Below are positions 28,159-37,315 of a stretch of DNA of 64,000 bases, one piece after another (the first letter of the stretch is position 1; each line of letters begins with the position of its first letter). The stretch is from NCBI GenBank assembly GCA_963818695.1, contig CAWFTG010000009.1:868001-932000 (forward strand), given 5' to 3'. Made by a program: the position numbers and the translations under genes. The notes under the pieces are model-generated. The model saw only the letters and a list, made by a program, of their open reading frames with translations. It did not search any database and had not been told where the DNA came from. This DNA is from AP-15 sp963818695 (GTDB taxonomy: Bacteria; Pseudomonadota; Alphaproteobacteria; ATCC43930; CGMCC-115725).

Positions 28159-28992
28159 GTGGACGACGACAGGGAAGCCGAGCTCGAAGAAGGCAGAATG
28201 CCGCTTCTCGATCACCTGATCGAGCTGCGCAACCGGCTGATGTGGTCGATTGGTGCGCTCCTCGTCGCGTTTTTGATCTGCTACCAGTTCAAGGAGCGCA
28301 TATACGGTTTTCTGGTGCACCCGCTGGCGGTCATCTTCGAGGGGCAGACCGGGCGGCACCTGATTTACACCGGCCTGACCGAGGCCTTCTTCACTTACGT
28401 CAAAGTCTCGTTCTGGGCGGGCCTCTGCCTCGCTTTCCCGATCATCGCCAGCCAAATCTGGAAATTCGTCGCGCCCGGTCTCTACAAAAACGAGAGGCGG
28501 GCCTTCTACCCCTACCTCTTTGCCACACCGGTGCTGTTCGCAATGGGGGCCTCGCTCGCCTATTTCGTTGTAATTCCAGTCGCCTGGCGGTTCTTCGTCA
28601 GCTTCGAGACACCGGCTGCCGCAGACGGGGGGCTTCCGATAGTCCTCGAGGCGAAGGTCAACGAATACCTGTCGTTGGTTATGACCTTGCTTTTCGCTTT
28701 TGGGGTGGCTTTTCAGTTACCGGTGCTGCTGACCTTGATGGCGCGAGTGGGTCTGGTTACTTCGGCCGGGCTCGCGTCCAAACGACGCTATGCCATTGTC
28801 ATCATGTTCATCGTTGCCGCGGTATTGACGCCGCCGGACATCGTCAGCCAAACGAGCCTCGCAATACCCTTGATCATCTTGTTTGAGGCCTCGATCGTCT
28901 CGTGCCGGTTCGTGGAGAAGGCGCGCGCCAGGCGCGAGGCCGAAGAGGAAGCCGAACTCGCCGGCAAGGGGAAACCCGCCGCCGGAAGCTGA
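28159..28992 (+). CDS. tatC: Sec-independent translocase protein TatC
   Basis: Six-span receptor of the twin-arginine pathway, 277 residues. PLLDHLIELRNRLMWSIGAL has the invariant HLxELRxR motif at about residues 17-25; EAFFTYVKVSFWAGLCLAFP is TM2, FVAPGLYKNERRAFYPYLFA the conserved second loop (FxxPGLxxxE), and AVLTPPDIVSQTSLAIPLII contains the TPPDxxSQ motif. GTG at 28159 is 69 bases after the tatB stop. The C-terminus is a charged Glu/Ala-rich tail. Confidence 0.96.
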   Translation: MDDDREAELEEGRMPLLDHLIELRNRLMWSIGALLVAFLICYQFKERIYGFLVHPLAVIFEGQTGRHLIYTGLTEAFFTYVKVSFWAGLCLAFPIIASQIWKFVAPGLYKNERRAFYPYLFATPVLFAMGASLAYFVVIPVAWRFFVSFETPAAADGGLPIVLEAKVNEYLSLVMTLLFAFGVAFQLPVLLTLMARVGLVTSAGLASKRRYAIVIMFIVAAVLTPPDIVSQTSLAIPLIILFEASIVSCRFVEKARARREAEEEAELAGKGKPAAGS

Positions 28993-29065
28993 CGAGCGCG
29001 AGCCGGATGGACGAGAGGCGTCAGGCTCTCTATATCCGGGCACCATGCTTATTGCCGTCCCCTTT

Positions 29066-29126
29066 CGTCATCGCCGGGCTTGACCCGGCGGTTCAGGAGA
29101 TGCCCGGATCAAGCCCGGGCATGACG
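29066..29126. repeat. Dispersed double-hairpin repeat upstream of serS
   Basis: cgtcatcgccgggcttgacc followed by cggc, then a mirrored arm tgcccggatcaagcccgggc followed by atgacg. Each arm is a hairpin on its own (gccggg/cccggc and gcccgg/ccgggc) and the two arms are also roughly complementary to each other. A related copy is at 51260-51362. It ends 7 bases before the serS ATG, so it will be part of the serS leader if transcription reads through. Confidence 0.8.
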
Positions 29127-29133
29127 CTCTTCG

Positions 29134-30411
29134 ATGCACGATCTGAGATGGATTCGTGACAACCCGGCCAATTTCGACCGAGGCCTGGCGCGGCGCGGCT
29201 TGCCGCCACGTGCGGAGGAAATCGTGGCGCTCGACCGGTCGTGGCGTGCCGCGGAGACTCGTGCTCAGGAAGCGCAGGCCCGGCGCAATCGTGTTGCGCG
29301 GGAGATCGGGGCCGCCAAGAAGCGGGGCGAGGACATAGCGCCGTTGCTGCGCCAGGCCGGGGAGGACAGAGAGGCAGAAACCCAAGCCGCTGCGGAGGCG
29401 GCGCAACTGCGCGCCCAAATCGACGAGATCCTCGCCGGTCTCCCGAACCTTCCCGCCGAAGAGGTGCCGGAGGGGCGGGACGAGACCGCCAACCGGGTGG
29501 TGCGCCATCACGGCGAGCCGCCCCGCTTTGATTTCGCGCCATTGTCGCACGAGGCGGTCGGCGAGCGGCTCGGTATGATGGATTTTACGCGCGCCGGGAA
29601 GTTGTCCGGGTCGCGATTCGTCGTTCTGCGCAGCGCGCTGGCTCGGCTCGAACGGGCGCTCGGTCAATTCATGCTCGATCTTCAGACGACCGAATTCGGA
29701 TACACCGAGGTTTCGCCTCCTCTGTTGGTCCGCGATGAAGCGGCGTTTGGGGTCGGCCAGCTCCCGAAATTCGCCGAGGATATGTTCCGAACCACAGAAG
29801 GGTATTGGTTGATCCCGACCGCCGAGGTGCCGCTGACCAACCTCGTTGCCGGCGAAATCCTCGACGAGAGCGCGCTGCCGCTGCGTTACGCTGCCTGGAC
29901 CCCTTGTTTCCGTTCGGAGGCCGGCGCGGCGGGCAAGGACACCCGCGGCATGATCCGCCAGCATCAGTTTGAAAAGGTCGAGCTGGTGTCGATTGTTCGG
30001 CCGGACAACTCCGCGGCCGAGCACGAACGGATGACCGCTTGCGCCGAGGAAGTACTGAAGCGCCTCGGCCTCGCCTACCGGGTGGTGCTGCTATCGACCG
30101 GCGACATGGGATTTGCATCGCAAAAAACCTACGACATCGAAGTCTGGCTGCCGGGGCAGGGCACCTACCGCGAGATTTCCAGCTGCTCGAGTTGCGGCGC
30201 ATTCCAGGCCTTGCGCATGAAGGCGCGCTATCGCCCCATCGAGGGAAGAGGGACATCGCCGGTCCATACCCTCAACGGCTCTGGTCTCGCAATCGGGCGC
30301 ACCTTGATAGCGATCCTGGAGAACTTCCAACAGCACAACGGCACGGTGGCGCTTCCATCGGTGCTGCAGCCCTATATGGGAGGCCAGGAGGTCATCGAAC
30401 CCCATGGCTGA
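29134..30411 (+). CDS. serS: Seryl-tRNA synthetase
   Basis: Class II synthetase charging tRNA-Ser and tRNA-Sec, 425 residues. MHDLRWIRDNPANFDRGLAR is the standard start; a long antiparallel coiled coil (about 30-100) binds the tRNA. Motif 2 is around PCFRSEAGAAGKDTRGMIRQ (about residues 260-279), motif 3 is GSGLAIGRTLIAILEN (about 383-398). No Shine-Dalgarno sequence is visible because the hairpin repeat ends just before the ATG. The stop overlaps the surE start by 8 bases. Confidence 0.97.
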   Translation: MHDLRWIRDNPANFDRGLARRGLPPRAEEIVALDRSWRAAETRAQEAQARRNRVAREIGAAKKRGEDIAPLLRQAGEDREAETQAAAEAAQLRAQIDEILAGLPNLPAEEVPEGRDETANRVVRHHGEPPRFDFAPLSHEAVGERLGMMDFTRAGKLSGSRFVVLRSALARLERALGQFMLDLQTTEFGYTEVSPPLLVRDEAAFGVGQLPKFAEDMFRTTEGYWLIPTAEVPLTNLVAGEILDESALPLRYAAWTPCFRSEAGAAGKDTRGMIRQHQFEKVELVSIVRPDNSAAEHERMTACAEEVLKRLGLAYRVVLLSTGDMGFASQKTYDIEVWLPGQGTYREISSCSSCGAFQALRMKARYRPIEGRGTSPVHTLNGSGLAIGRTLIAILENFQQHNGTVALPSVLQPYMGGQEVIEPHG

Positions 30412-31186
30412 CCGGCGCGTCGAACTCGCCAAAGCCCGCATTCTCGTCACCAACGACGACGGTATCGGGTCGCCCGGTATCAAACTCTTGGAGGAGATCG
30501 CGCGCGATCTCTCGCCGGACGTCTGGCTCGTCGCGCCCGAGCAGGAACAGAGCGCCGCCAGCCACTCACTGACGACAAGGCGCCCGTTGCGCATGTCGGA
30601 GTTGGCGGAGCGGCGCTACGCCGTGGACGGGACGCCGACAGATTGCGTGATGTTGGCGATCAAGCACCTGCTTCGCGAGCATCGCCCGGACCTCGTCCTG
30701 TCCGGGGTCAATGGCGGCGGCAATGTCGGAGAGGATTTAACCTATTCTGGGACCGTCGCGGCGGCCATGGAAGCGACGTTGCTCGACATCCCGGCGATCG
30801 CGCTCAGCCAGCATTTCATCGACGGCGAGCCTGTACCCTGGCATACCGCCGCGCGTTTTGCGCCCGAGGTGATCCGGCAGTTGACCCGGCTGCTCTGGCC
30901 CGAGCATACCCTGATGAACATCAATTTCCCGGCCGCGGCTCCCGAAGACGTCCGAGGCATCGCGGTCACCAGCCAAGGCAAGCGCGCCATCGCCGACAAC
31001 CTGAGCGAACGCCTCGATCCCCGCGGCAGGCCATATTATTGGATTGGCCCGGTCCGCGAGGACGGGTTTGCCGAGCCGGGCACCGACTTGGCTGCGATCA
31101 ATGAAAAGCAGGTTTCGGTTACCCCGATCTACCTCAACCTGACCAATGTTCCAGCGCTCGCCTCGCTGAAAAAGGTCTTTGGGTGA
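30404..31186 (+). CDS. surE: 5'/3'-nucleotidase SurE
   Basis: Metal-dependent nucleoside monophosphatase, 260 residues. ILVTNDDGIGSPGIKLLEEI has the DD metal site near residues 18-19; SGVNGGGNVGEDLTYSGTVA (about 99-118) contains the conserved Asn and the substrate loop; YAVDGTPTDCVML is also conserved. It starts inside the end of serS, and its TGA overlaps the GTG of pcm. serS-surE-pcm is a standard alphaproteobacterial order. Confidence 0.96.
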   Translation: MADRRVELAKARILVTNDDGIGSPGIKLLEEIARDLSPDVWLVAPEQEQSAASHSLTTRRPLRMSELAERRYAVDGTPTDCVMLAIKHLLREHRPDLVLSGVNGGGNVGEDLTYSGTVAAAMEATLLDIPAIALSQHFIDGEPVPWHTAARFAPEVIRQLTRLLWPEHTLMNINFPAAAPEDVRGIAVTSQGKRAIADNLSERLDPRGRPYYWIGPVREDGFAEPGTDLAAINEKQVSVTPIYLNLTNVPALASLKKVFG

Positions 31187-31872
31187 CGTCTGATCGAGCC
31201 GGCCCGGTCGAGCCGGGTTTGATCCAGAAAAAATTGCGTCTTCTGATGGAGCTGCGTCGCGCCGGAATCGGCGACACGCGGGTGCTCGGCGCCATCGAAA
31301 AGACCCCGCGAGAAAAATTTGTGCCGGGCTCATTCGAGGACCAAGCCTACGAGAACATGGCCCTGCCGATTGGCAATGCACAGACGGTGAGCCAGCCCTA
31401 TGTCGTGGCGCTGATGACCGAGAAGCTCGAGCTCGGAGCACAGCAGAACGTCCTTGAGATCGGAACGGGTTCTGGTTACCAGACCGCGGTTTTGGCTGCC
31501 CTCTGCCGACGGGTCTTTACGATCGAACGTCACCGCGAACTGTTGCGCGATGCAGAGCGGCGGTTTGAAGAGCTGCGCCTGCGCAATATCGTGTGCCGAT
31601 TCGGCGACGGCACGAAAGGTTGGCCCGAGCAGGCGCCATACAAGCGGGTGCTTGTAACCGCCGCGGCTCCGGAGGTGCCGGCAGCCCTCGTCGACGCCCT
31701 TGCTCCCGGCGGCATTCTCGTGGTGCCCGTTGGCGAGGATCACCGCGACCAGCAGCTCGTGCGAATCCGCCGGCAAGACGATCGGTTTTCGACCGAGGAT
31801 CTCGGTCTCGTTCGGTTCGTCCCGCTCATTACCGGGCTGCCGCGCCGTCAAGCGGACCAGGGCTTGACATGA
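31183..31872 (+). CDS. pcm: Protein-L-isoaspartate O-methyltransferase
   Basis: SAM-dependent repair enzyme for isoaspartyl residues, 229 residues. TPREKFVPGSFEDQAYENMA is typical of the region before the catalytic core, IGNAQTVSQPYVVALMTE holds the conserved Ser, VLEIGTGSGYQTAVLAAL is the SAM motif I (about 91-108), and RVLVTAAAPEVPAALVDALA with PGGILVVPVG closes the fold. GTG at 31183 overlaps the surE stop (GTGA). Confidence 0.95.
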   Translation: MTSDRAGPVEPGLIQKKLRLLMELRRAGIGDTRVLGAIEKTPREKFVPGSFEDQAYENMALPIGNAQTVSQPYVVALMTEKLELGAQQNVLEIGTGSGYQTAVLAALCRRVFTIERHRELLRDAERRFEELRLRNIVCRFGDGTKGWPEQAPYKRVLVTAAAPEVPAALVDALAPGGILVVPVGEDHRDQQLVRIRRQDDRFSTEDLGLVRFVPLITGLPRRQADQGLT

Positions 31873-31933
31873 TTCTAGCTTGGCGTACCAAATAGCCCAG
31901 ATTCTTGCGCGTCGGGGGGCGTGCCGGGGAAAG

Positions 31934-32914
31934 ATGACAATCCGTATTGACCCGCGGCGCGGTTTTGGGTCCGCGTTTTGGCTTGCGATGGGGCTCGGGT
32001 GTGCTCTCGCGGCCTGTGCGCCGCGGATAGAGGGGCCAGCACCGGTGATCGGCGGCCCCGCGCCGGTAGAACGCGGCTCACAGACGATCATGGTCCAGCG
32101 GGGCCAGACCTTGTCCGAAATCGCCCACAGCTATCATATCCCGATGCGGGTGATTGCCGATGCGAACGGTCTGTCGCCGCCCTATCGCATCCAGGTTGGG
32201 CGCGCGCTGGTCATCCCAGGCGCCGGGCCGCCGCGCCTCGCCGCGACACCGGCATCGGTTGCGGCGTTGCCTCCCGTACAGCGACCGGAGCTTCCTCAGC
32301 CCACGACGCGGCCCGCTCTCCCGTCAACGGCCGCCCCGGACAGTCGGTCGGCTGCGGCTGAGCCGGTGGCGCCGCCCGCCGCACTGCATGAGGCTCAGCC
32401 CGCCCCCGAAGCGTCGCCGCCCGCAGTCTCTGCCGCGCCGCCCCGAGCAGTTCCCGAGACCCCCGATTCGGGTAGAGCCGCGCCCCCCCCGGCTGTCGGC
32501 GCGGGCGCGTTTCTATGGCCGGTTCGCGGCCATATTCTCGCAAGCTATGGTTCAAAACCCGATGGCTCGCACAATGACGGCATCAACATCGCCGCGCCAC
32601 GCGGCACGGCGGTGCAAGCCGTCGATGCCGGCGTCGTCGCCTATGCCGGCAACGAGCTGCGCGGGTATGGCAATCTTGTTCTCGTCAAGCATGCTAATGG
32701 CTGGATTTCGGCTTATGCCCACTGCGATGCGATCCTCGTCAAGCGCGGCGAAAAGATCGAGCGCGGCCAAGTGATTGCGCGGGTCGGCTCGACCGGCAAT
32801 GTCAGCGAGCCGCAGCTGCATTTCGAGCTTCGCCGCGGTCAACACGCTGTAGATCCGCGCGAATTTATGGGCCCGCTGCCCACCGCGACGACAAGGGATT
32901 CGCGGTCGAGCTGA
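31934..32914 (+). CDS. LysM/M23 envelope lipoprotein (NlpD-like)
   Basis: 326-residue lipoprotein: signal ends in CALAAC with the lipobox Cys at about residue 26. A LysM domain follows (IMVQRGQTLSEIAHSYHIPM, about 51-95), then a Pro/Ala-rich linker of about 90 residues, then a peptidase M23 domain (FLWPVRGHILASYGSKPDG onward). In the M23 core the usual metal motif HxGxD appears as HNDGINIAAPRGTAV, with Asn where Asp is expected; AYAHCD and LHFELR are retained. This suggests an amidase-activator of the NlpD/EnvC type more than an active endopeptidase. The pcm-nlpD order is conserved in many proteobacteria. ATG at 31934 chosen because it gives the signal peptide. Confidence 0.9.
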   Translation: MTIRIDPRRGFGSAFWLAMGLGCALAACAPRIEGPAPVIGGPAPVERGSQTIMVQRGQTLSEIAHSYHIPMRVIADANGLSPPYRIQVGRALVIPGAGPPRLAATPASVAALPPVQRPELPQPTTRPALPSTAAPDSRSAAAEPVAPPAALHEAQPAPEASPPAVSAAPPRAVPETPDSGRAAPPPAVGAGAFLWPVRGHILASYGSKPDGSHNDGINIAAPRGTAVQAVDAGVVAYAGNELRGYGNLVLVKHANGWISAYAHCDAILVKRGEKIERGQVIARVGSTGNVSEPQLHFELRRGQHAVDPREFMGPLPTATTRDSRSS

Positions 32915-33012
32915 GAATTGCCTTCGCTCCGCTGTCGATTGCTGCCTCGCCTTCGCCGTGGTATTCGGCCGACAAAGCACCGGTGGCGGCAATCCCTGCC
33001 ACGGAGGGTCAA

Positions 33013-34048
33013 ATGCGCTTCGGCTTCTTCGACCAGTTGCCTTGTGCGAGCGGATTTACCGAGCGTCAGCGTTACCAAGACATCATGGCGCAAATCGAAC
33101 TCGGCGATGCTCTCGGCTTCGATGTAGCATGGCTCGGGGAGATTCACTTCAGCCGCACCTTCTCGACCCTCGCGGATCCGCTGATGGTGCTGGCCGCGGC
33201 AGCGCAGCGGACAACCCGTATTCGCCTGGGGACAGCAGTGACGCTGCTGCCTCTGCACAACCCGATAAAGATCGCCGAAGAAGCCGCGACCGCCGATATC
33301 CTCAGCGACGGGCGCCTGGAATTCGGAGTCGGCCGCGGCGTTGCGTACCAGTATCCCGGCTACGGAATACCTCCGGAAGAGAGCCGGGAACGCTTTGAGG
33401 AGGCTCTCGATTTCATACTCCGTGCCTGGAACAACGAGTTCTTTTTCCTTCGACGGAAAGCATTTCCGCGCGCGTGACCTGAGCGTCGTGCCGAGACCCT
33501 TGCAATCGCCGCATCCGCCGGTGCGGATCGCCGCCAACAGTCCCGACAGTTTTCCCTTCGCCGGGCGGCGGAAATTGCCGATCTTCGCCTCGCCACTGAT
33601 CAACCCCCCGGACAAGCTCAAGGCGGGACTCGCGGTATATCGTGACACGCTCCCCGACGGCAGCGCGGGTGATGTCGCGCTCGCCTTTCCGGTCCACGTT
33701 GCTGCGAGCCGGACGCAGGCGCGCCAAGACTGCGAGGCGGGTCTGCTGCGCTTTCTGCGAGAGGCGACGGGGCTGAACCGCCCTCTTCGCGAGACGGACG
33801 TCAAGGGCTTTGAGGCGTTTCGTGAAGTCCTGGCGCGACTCGAACGCGTGAAATACGAGGACTTCGACGGTGAGATCGGGGTGTTCGGCGATCCCGGGTA
33901 TTGCATAGACCGCGTACAGGAGCTCCGTCGTGAGTACGGGATGGACGAGTTCATTTGCTATTTCAATCAAGGCGGGATCATGGACCACTCCATGGTCAAG
34001 AACTCGATGGCGTTGTTTGCCAAAGAGGTGATGCCTCATTGCCGATAG
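33013..34048 (+). pseudogene. LLM-class flavin oxidoreductase, frameshifted
   Basis: Bacterial luciferase-like flavin-dependent monooxygenase. ATG at 33013 after GGAGGGTCAA opens MRFGFFDQLPCASGFTERQR; DVAWLGEIHFSRTFSTLADP, RIRLGTAVTLLPLHNPIKIA and DILSDGRLEFGVGRGVAY are family hallmarks. In a T run at 33442-33446 one base is extra (five instead of four), giving a premature stop at 33477; reading on in the other frame gives SFDGKHFRARDLSVVPRPLQ, the normal LLM continuation, to a stop at 34048. Corrected length is about 344 residues. Not clearly linked to neighbours; a second LLM gene at 53.5 kb is a distant paralogue. Confidence 0.85.
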
Positions 34049-34147
34049 TTGGATAACCGTCCATAAGATCCACGGCGCCAGCGGGACCTCATAGGATCGA
34101 TCGATGCACTTCCGCTGTTCTCGCTCTCCTCCGCAGCAAAACCTCAG

Positions 34148-35050
34148 TCATCCGAGGGGCTTGCCGAGCCGTCCGGCAAGGTCCCGGATGAATTGCCAGG
34201 CGACGCGGCCCGAGCGCGAGCCTCGGGTGATCGACCATTCACCGGCTTCGGCCCGCAATTGTTCCGGCGGCAGATCGAGCCCGTAGCGTTCGGCATAGCC
34301 TCTGACGATCGCGTGGTAGGTCTCCTGGCCGATGCTGTGGAAGCCGAGCCAGAGGCCGAAGCGGTCCGACATCGAGACACTCTCTTCGACCGCTTCCGCC
34401 GGGTTGATCGCAGTCGAGCGCTCGTTCTCGATCATGTCGCGAGGCATCAGATGGCGGCGGTTCGATGTCGCGTAGAGGACGACGTTTGCCGGCCGGCCCT
34501 CGATGCCCCCCTCTAGTACAGCCTTCAGTGATTTGTAGCTCGTGTCGTGCTGATCAAAGGACAGGTCGTCACAAAACAACAGACAGCGCCGCGCGCTCAG
34601 CCGCAACAGCGACAACAGATGAGGCAGGCTCGGAATATCCTCCCGGTGGATTTCGACGAGTGCGAGGGCGTGCGGGTACATTTCGTTGACCGCAGCGTGC
34701 GCGGCCTTGACGAGCGAGCTCTTGCCGGTGCCGCGGGCGCCCCACAGCAAGACATTGTTGGCCGGAAGGCCGGCGGCGAACCGTTCGGTGTTGTCGAGCA
34801 GGATATCGCGGACCCGGTCGATACCGCGCAACAGTCCGATCTCGACCCGGTTGACCTGGTGAACCGGTTCGAGCCAGCCGCGGTCGGCGTGCCACACGAA
34901 GGCGTCGCCGGCGTCGAGCTCGTTGGGGGGCGCAGCGGGCGGGGCCAGGCGCTCCAGCGCATCGGCGATGCGACTGAGCAACGGCAGCAAATCGGGATCG
35001 GTTTTGGGCAAGTCCAAATCCTGCGGCGGCGAGGCCGCCGACGCTACCAC
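34148..35050 (-). CDS. DUF815 AAA-type ATPase
   Basis: 300-residue P-loop ATPase of the DUF815 family (DnaA/IstB-like AAA). Walker A is LLWGARGTGKSSLVKAAH (about residues 98-115), Walker B is CLLFCDDLSFD (about 152-162), and VVLYATSNRRHLMPRDMIEN contains the sensor-1 Asn. The region before the P-loop (AFVWHADRGWLEPVHQVNRV) is specific to the family. Function unknown. It is divergent from yajC-secDF, with about 150 bases between, as in many alphaproteobacteria. Confidence 0.92.
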   Translation of the reverse strand: MVASAASPPQDLDLPKTDPDLLPLLSRIADALERLAPPAAPPNELDAGDAFVWHADRGWLEPVHQVNRVEIGLLRGIDRVRDILLDNTERFAAGLPANNVLLWGARGTGKSSLVKAAHAAVNEMYPHALALVEIHREDIPSLPHLLSLLRLSARRCLLFCDDLSFDQHDTSYKSLKAVLEGGIEGRPANVVLYATSNRRHLMPRDMIENERSTAINPAEAVEESVSMSDRFGLWLGFHSIGQETYHAIVRGYAERYGLDLPPEQLRAEAGEWSITRGSRSGRVAWQFIRDLAGRLGKPLG

Positions 35051-35199
35051 AGCGGCCGAGAACCGCGGAACCCGCCTTGGCGTTGCCCTTTATCCGGGCA
35101 TCGAGTAGCAATTGGCCTGCCGCGTGACAGCACTATATGACGGTGACTGCGGAGCTGGCCGCCGACGGATGCGGCACGCGATTTTGAGGCAACCTCCCA

Positions 35200-35721
35200 A
35201 TGTGGATTTCCACGGCTTATGCCCAAGGAACAGGCATATTCGATCAGAACGCGCTCGTCCAGTTTCTGCCGCTGATCCTGATCTTCGTCGTCTTCTACTT
35301 TCTTCTGATTCGCCCACAGCAACGCAAGGCCAAGGATCAGAAGACCATGCTCGACGCATTGCGTCGCGGCGATCGGGTGGTGACCGGGGGCGGGATCATC
35401 GGAACCGTGGCGCGGGTCGACAGCCCGGAGGAAGTCGTCGTCGACATTGCCGAGAACGTGCGGGTTCGCGTATTGCGCAGCACGATCACCACCGTTCTCG
35501 CCAAGCCCGACCCGGCCGCGGCCCGTGAGGCCGCCAAGCAGAAAACGGAAGCGCGAGCGAAAGTAGGACCAAGGAATAACGGGTTTCGGGACGAACCCGC
35601 GGCCAACGCTAACCCCCCCAGCCCTGGCGAGCTGGGTCCCCCCTCTACCGCTTTGCGGGAGCGGGTGCTGAGCGCGGCGAGGCGGGTGACGGGCTCCCTG
35701 GCACGGACGCGTGAGAAGTAG
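35200..35721 (+). CDS. yajC: Preprotein translocase subunit YajC
   Basis: Single-span accessory subunit of the Sec holotranslocon, 173 residues. FLPLILIFVVFYFLLIRPQQ is the membrane helix and the RPQQ(R)K signature (about residues 23-44); LRRGDRVVTGGGIIGTVARV and RVRVLRSTITTVL follow. The usual length is about 100-115, so residues from about 110 onward are an extra disordered, Pro/Ala/Arg-rich tail. secD starts 3 bases after the stop. Confidence 0.93.
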   Translation: MWISTAYAQGTGIFDQNALVQFLPLILIFVVFYFLLIRPQQRKAKDQKTMLDALRRGDRVVTGGGIIGTVARVDSPEEVVVDIAENVRVRVLRSTITTVLAKPDPAAAREAAKQKTEARAKVGPRNNGFRDEPAANANPPSPGELGPPSTALRERVLSAARRVTGSLARTREK

Positions 35722-35724
35722 CGA

Positions 35725-37302
35725 ATGCTCTATTTCGAGAATTGGAAGATCACCCTGATCTGCGCGGTGTGCGCGCTCGGTGTGCTGCTGTCATTGCCGA
35801 ACCTGTTCAGCCCGTCCCTTCTTGCGCATGTGCCGAATTGGCTGCCGCACAAGCAGGTGGCGCTCGGGCTTGATTTGCGCGGCGGTTCGTACCTGCTGCT
35901 CGAGGTCGATGTCGCCGCAGCGCAGCGCGAGCGCCTCAACTCGATCATCGACAATGTGCGCAACGCGCTGCGCGACGCCAATATCGGATATACCGGGCTC
36001 AGCGTCGAAGGCGATGCGATCGTCTTCACGATCCGCGAACCCGATCAGATCGAAGCTGCGCGCCAACCCTTGCGCAAGATCGATCCTGATCTGACCGTCG
36101 ACATTGCCCCCGACGGAGCCGGAAGCATGCACTTCAGCGCGGTTGCGACCGAAGCCCGGCGCCGGCAGGCGGTCGATCAGTCGATCGAGATCATCCGCCG
36201 TCGCATCGACGAGACCGGAACCAAGGAGCCGACGATCCAACGCGAGGGATCTGATCGTATCCTTGTCCAGCTCCCGGGCGTCGACAATCCCGAGCATGTC
36301 AAAGCGCTGCTCGGCCGTACGGCTAAACTGACCTTCCAGCTCGTGAACACCTCGGTCTCCCTGGAGGACGCGCGCCATGGCCGGCTGCCGCCCGGCGACG
36401 AAATCCTGCCGGCGGAGGAGGGGAGGGCAGGGCGCGCCGGGCCTGCCGCCTATGTCGTGCGCAAGCGTGTGATGGTAGGTGGGGATACTCTGGTCGACGC
36501 GCAGCCGACCTTTCAGAACAATGAGCCGGTCGTCAGCTTCCGTTTCGATGCCGCCGGTGCGAAACGCTTCGGCGACGCGACCCGCGACAATGTCGGCAAG
36601 CCTTTCGCGATCGTTCTCGATAACAAGGTGATCAGTGCGCCGGTCATCCGCGAGCCGATCCTTGGCGGCAGCGGCATCATTTCCGGCAGCTTCACGGTCC
36701 AGTCGGCGAGCGATCTCGCGCTATTGCTTCGGGCGGGCGCGCTGCCGGCGCCGATCACGATCCTCGAAGAGCGCACGGTCGGCCCGGATCTCGGCGCCGA
36801 TTCAATCCATGCCGGAGCGGTCGCCAGCATCGTCGGGGTCGCGCTGGTCGTCGTGTTTATGATCCTGTTCTACGGATTGTTCGGCGTCTTTGCCGATATC
36901 GCGCTGATCTTCAACCTATGCCTGATGCTCGGCAGCCTTTCGCTGCTGGGCGCCACGTTGACGCTGCCAGGGATCGCCGGCATCGCACTGACGATGGGCA
37001 TGGCGGTCGACGCGAATGTGCTTATCTACGAGCGCATCCGCGAAGAGGTCCGCGCCGGCCGCACCGTGCTCTCCGCGCTCGACGCCGGGTTCAAGCGCGC
37101 CTTCGGCACCATCCTCGACAGCCATGTCACAACCCTCGTCGCCGGCGCGTTGATGTTTTGGCTCGGCTCCGGCCCGGTCAAGGGCTTCGCCGTGACGCTC
37201 AGCATCGGCGTTCTGACCTCGCTATTCTCGGCGATTTTGGTGACCCGGCTGTTGATCGTCACTTGGCTGCGCGAATGGAAACCGAGAGCCATCCCGATTT
37301 GA
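35725..37302 (+). CDS. secD: Protein translocase subunit SecD
   Basis: Six-span RND-like subunit using the proton gradient to pull preproteins, 525 residues. NWLPHKQVALGLDLRGGSYL is the D1 motif; a periplasmic P1 domain follows; VGPDLGADSIHAGAVAS is D4; GIALTMGMAVDANVLIYERI contains the D5 motif; SGPVKGFAVTLSIGVLTSLF is D6. Shorter than E. coli SecD, as usual in alphaproteobacteria. secF begins 14 bases downstream. Confidence 0.97.
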   Translation: MLYFENWKITLICAVCALGVLLSLPNLFSPSLLAHVPNWLPHKQVALGLDLRGGSYLLLEVDVAAAQRERLNSIIDNVRNALRDANIGYTGLSVEGDAIVFTIREPDQIEAARQPLRKIDPDLTVDIAPDGAGSMHFSAVATEARRRQAVDQSIEIIRRRIDETGTKEPTIQREGSDRILVQLPGVDNPEHVKALLGRTAKLTFQLVNTSVSLEDARHGRLPPGDEILPAEEGRAGRAGPAAYVVRKRVMVGGDTLVDAQPTFQNNEPVVSFRFDAAGAKRFGDATRDNVGKPFAIVLDNKVISAPVIREPILGGSGIISGSFTVQSASDLALLLRAGALPAPITILEERTVGPDLGADSIHAGAVASIVGVALVVVFMILFYGLFGVFADIALIFNLCLMLGSLSLLGATLTLPGIAGIALTMGMAVDANVLIYERIREEVRAGRTVLSALDAGFKRAFGTILDSHVTTLVAGALMFWLGSGPVKGFAVTLSIGVLTSLFSAILVTRLLIVTWLREWKPRAIPI

Positions 37303-37315
37303 CCGTGAAAACAAA

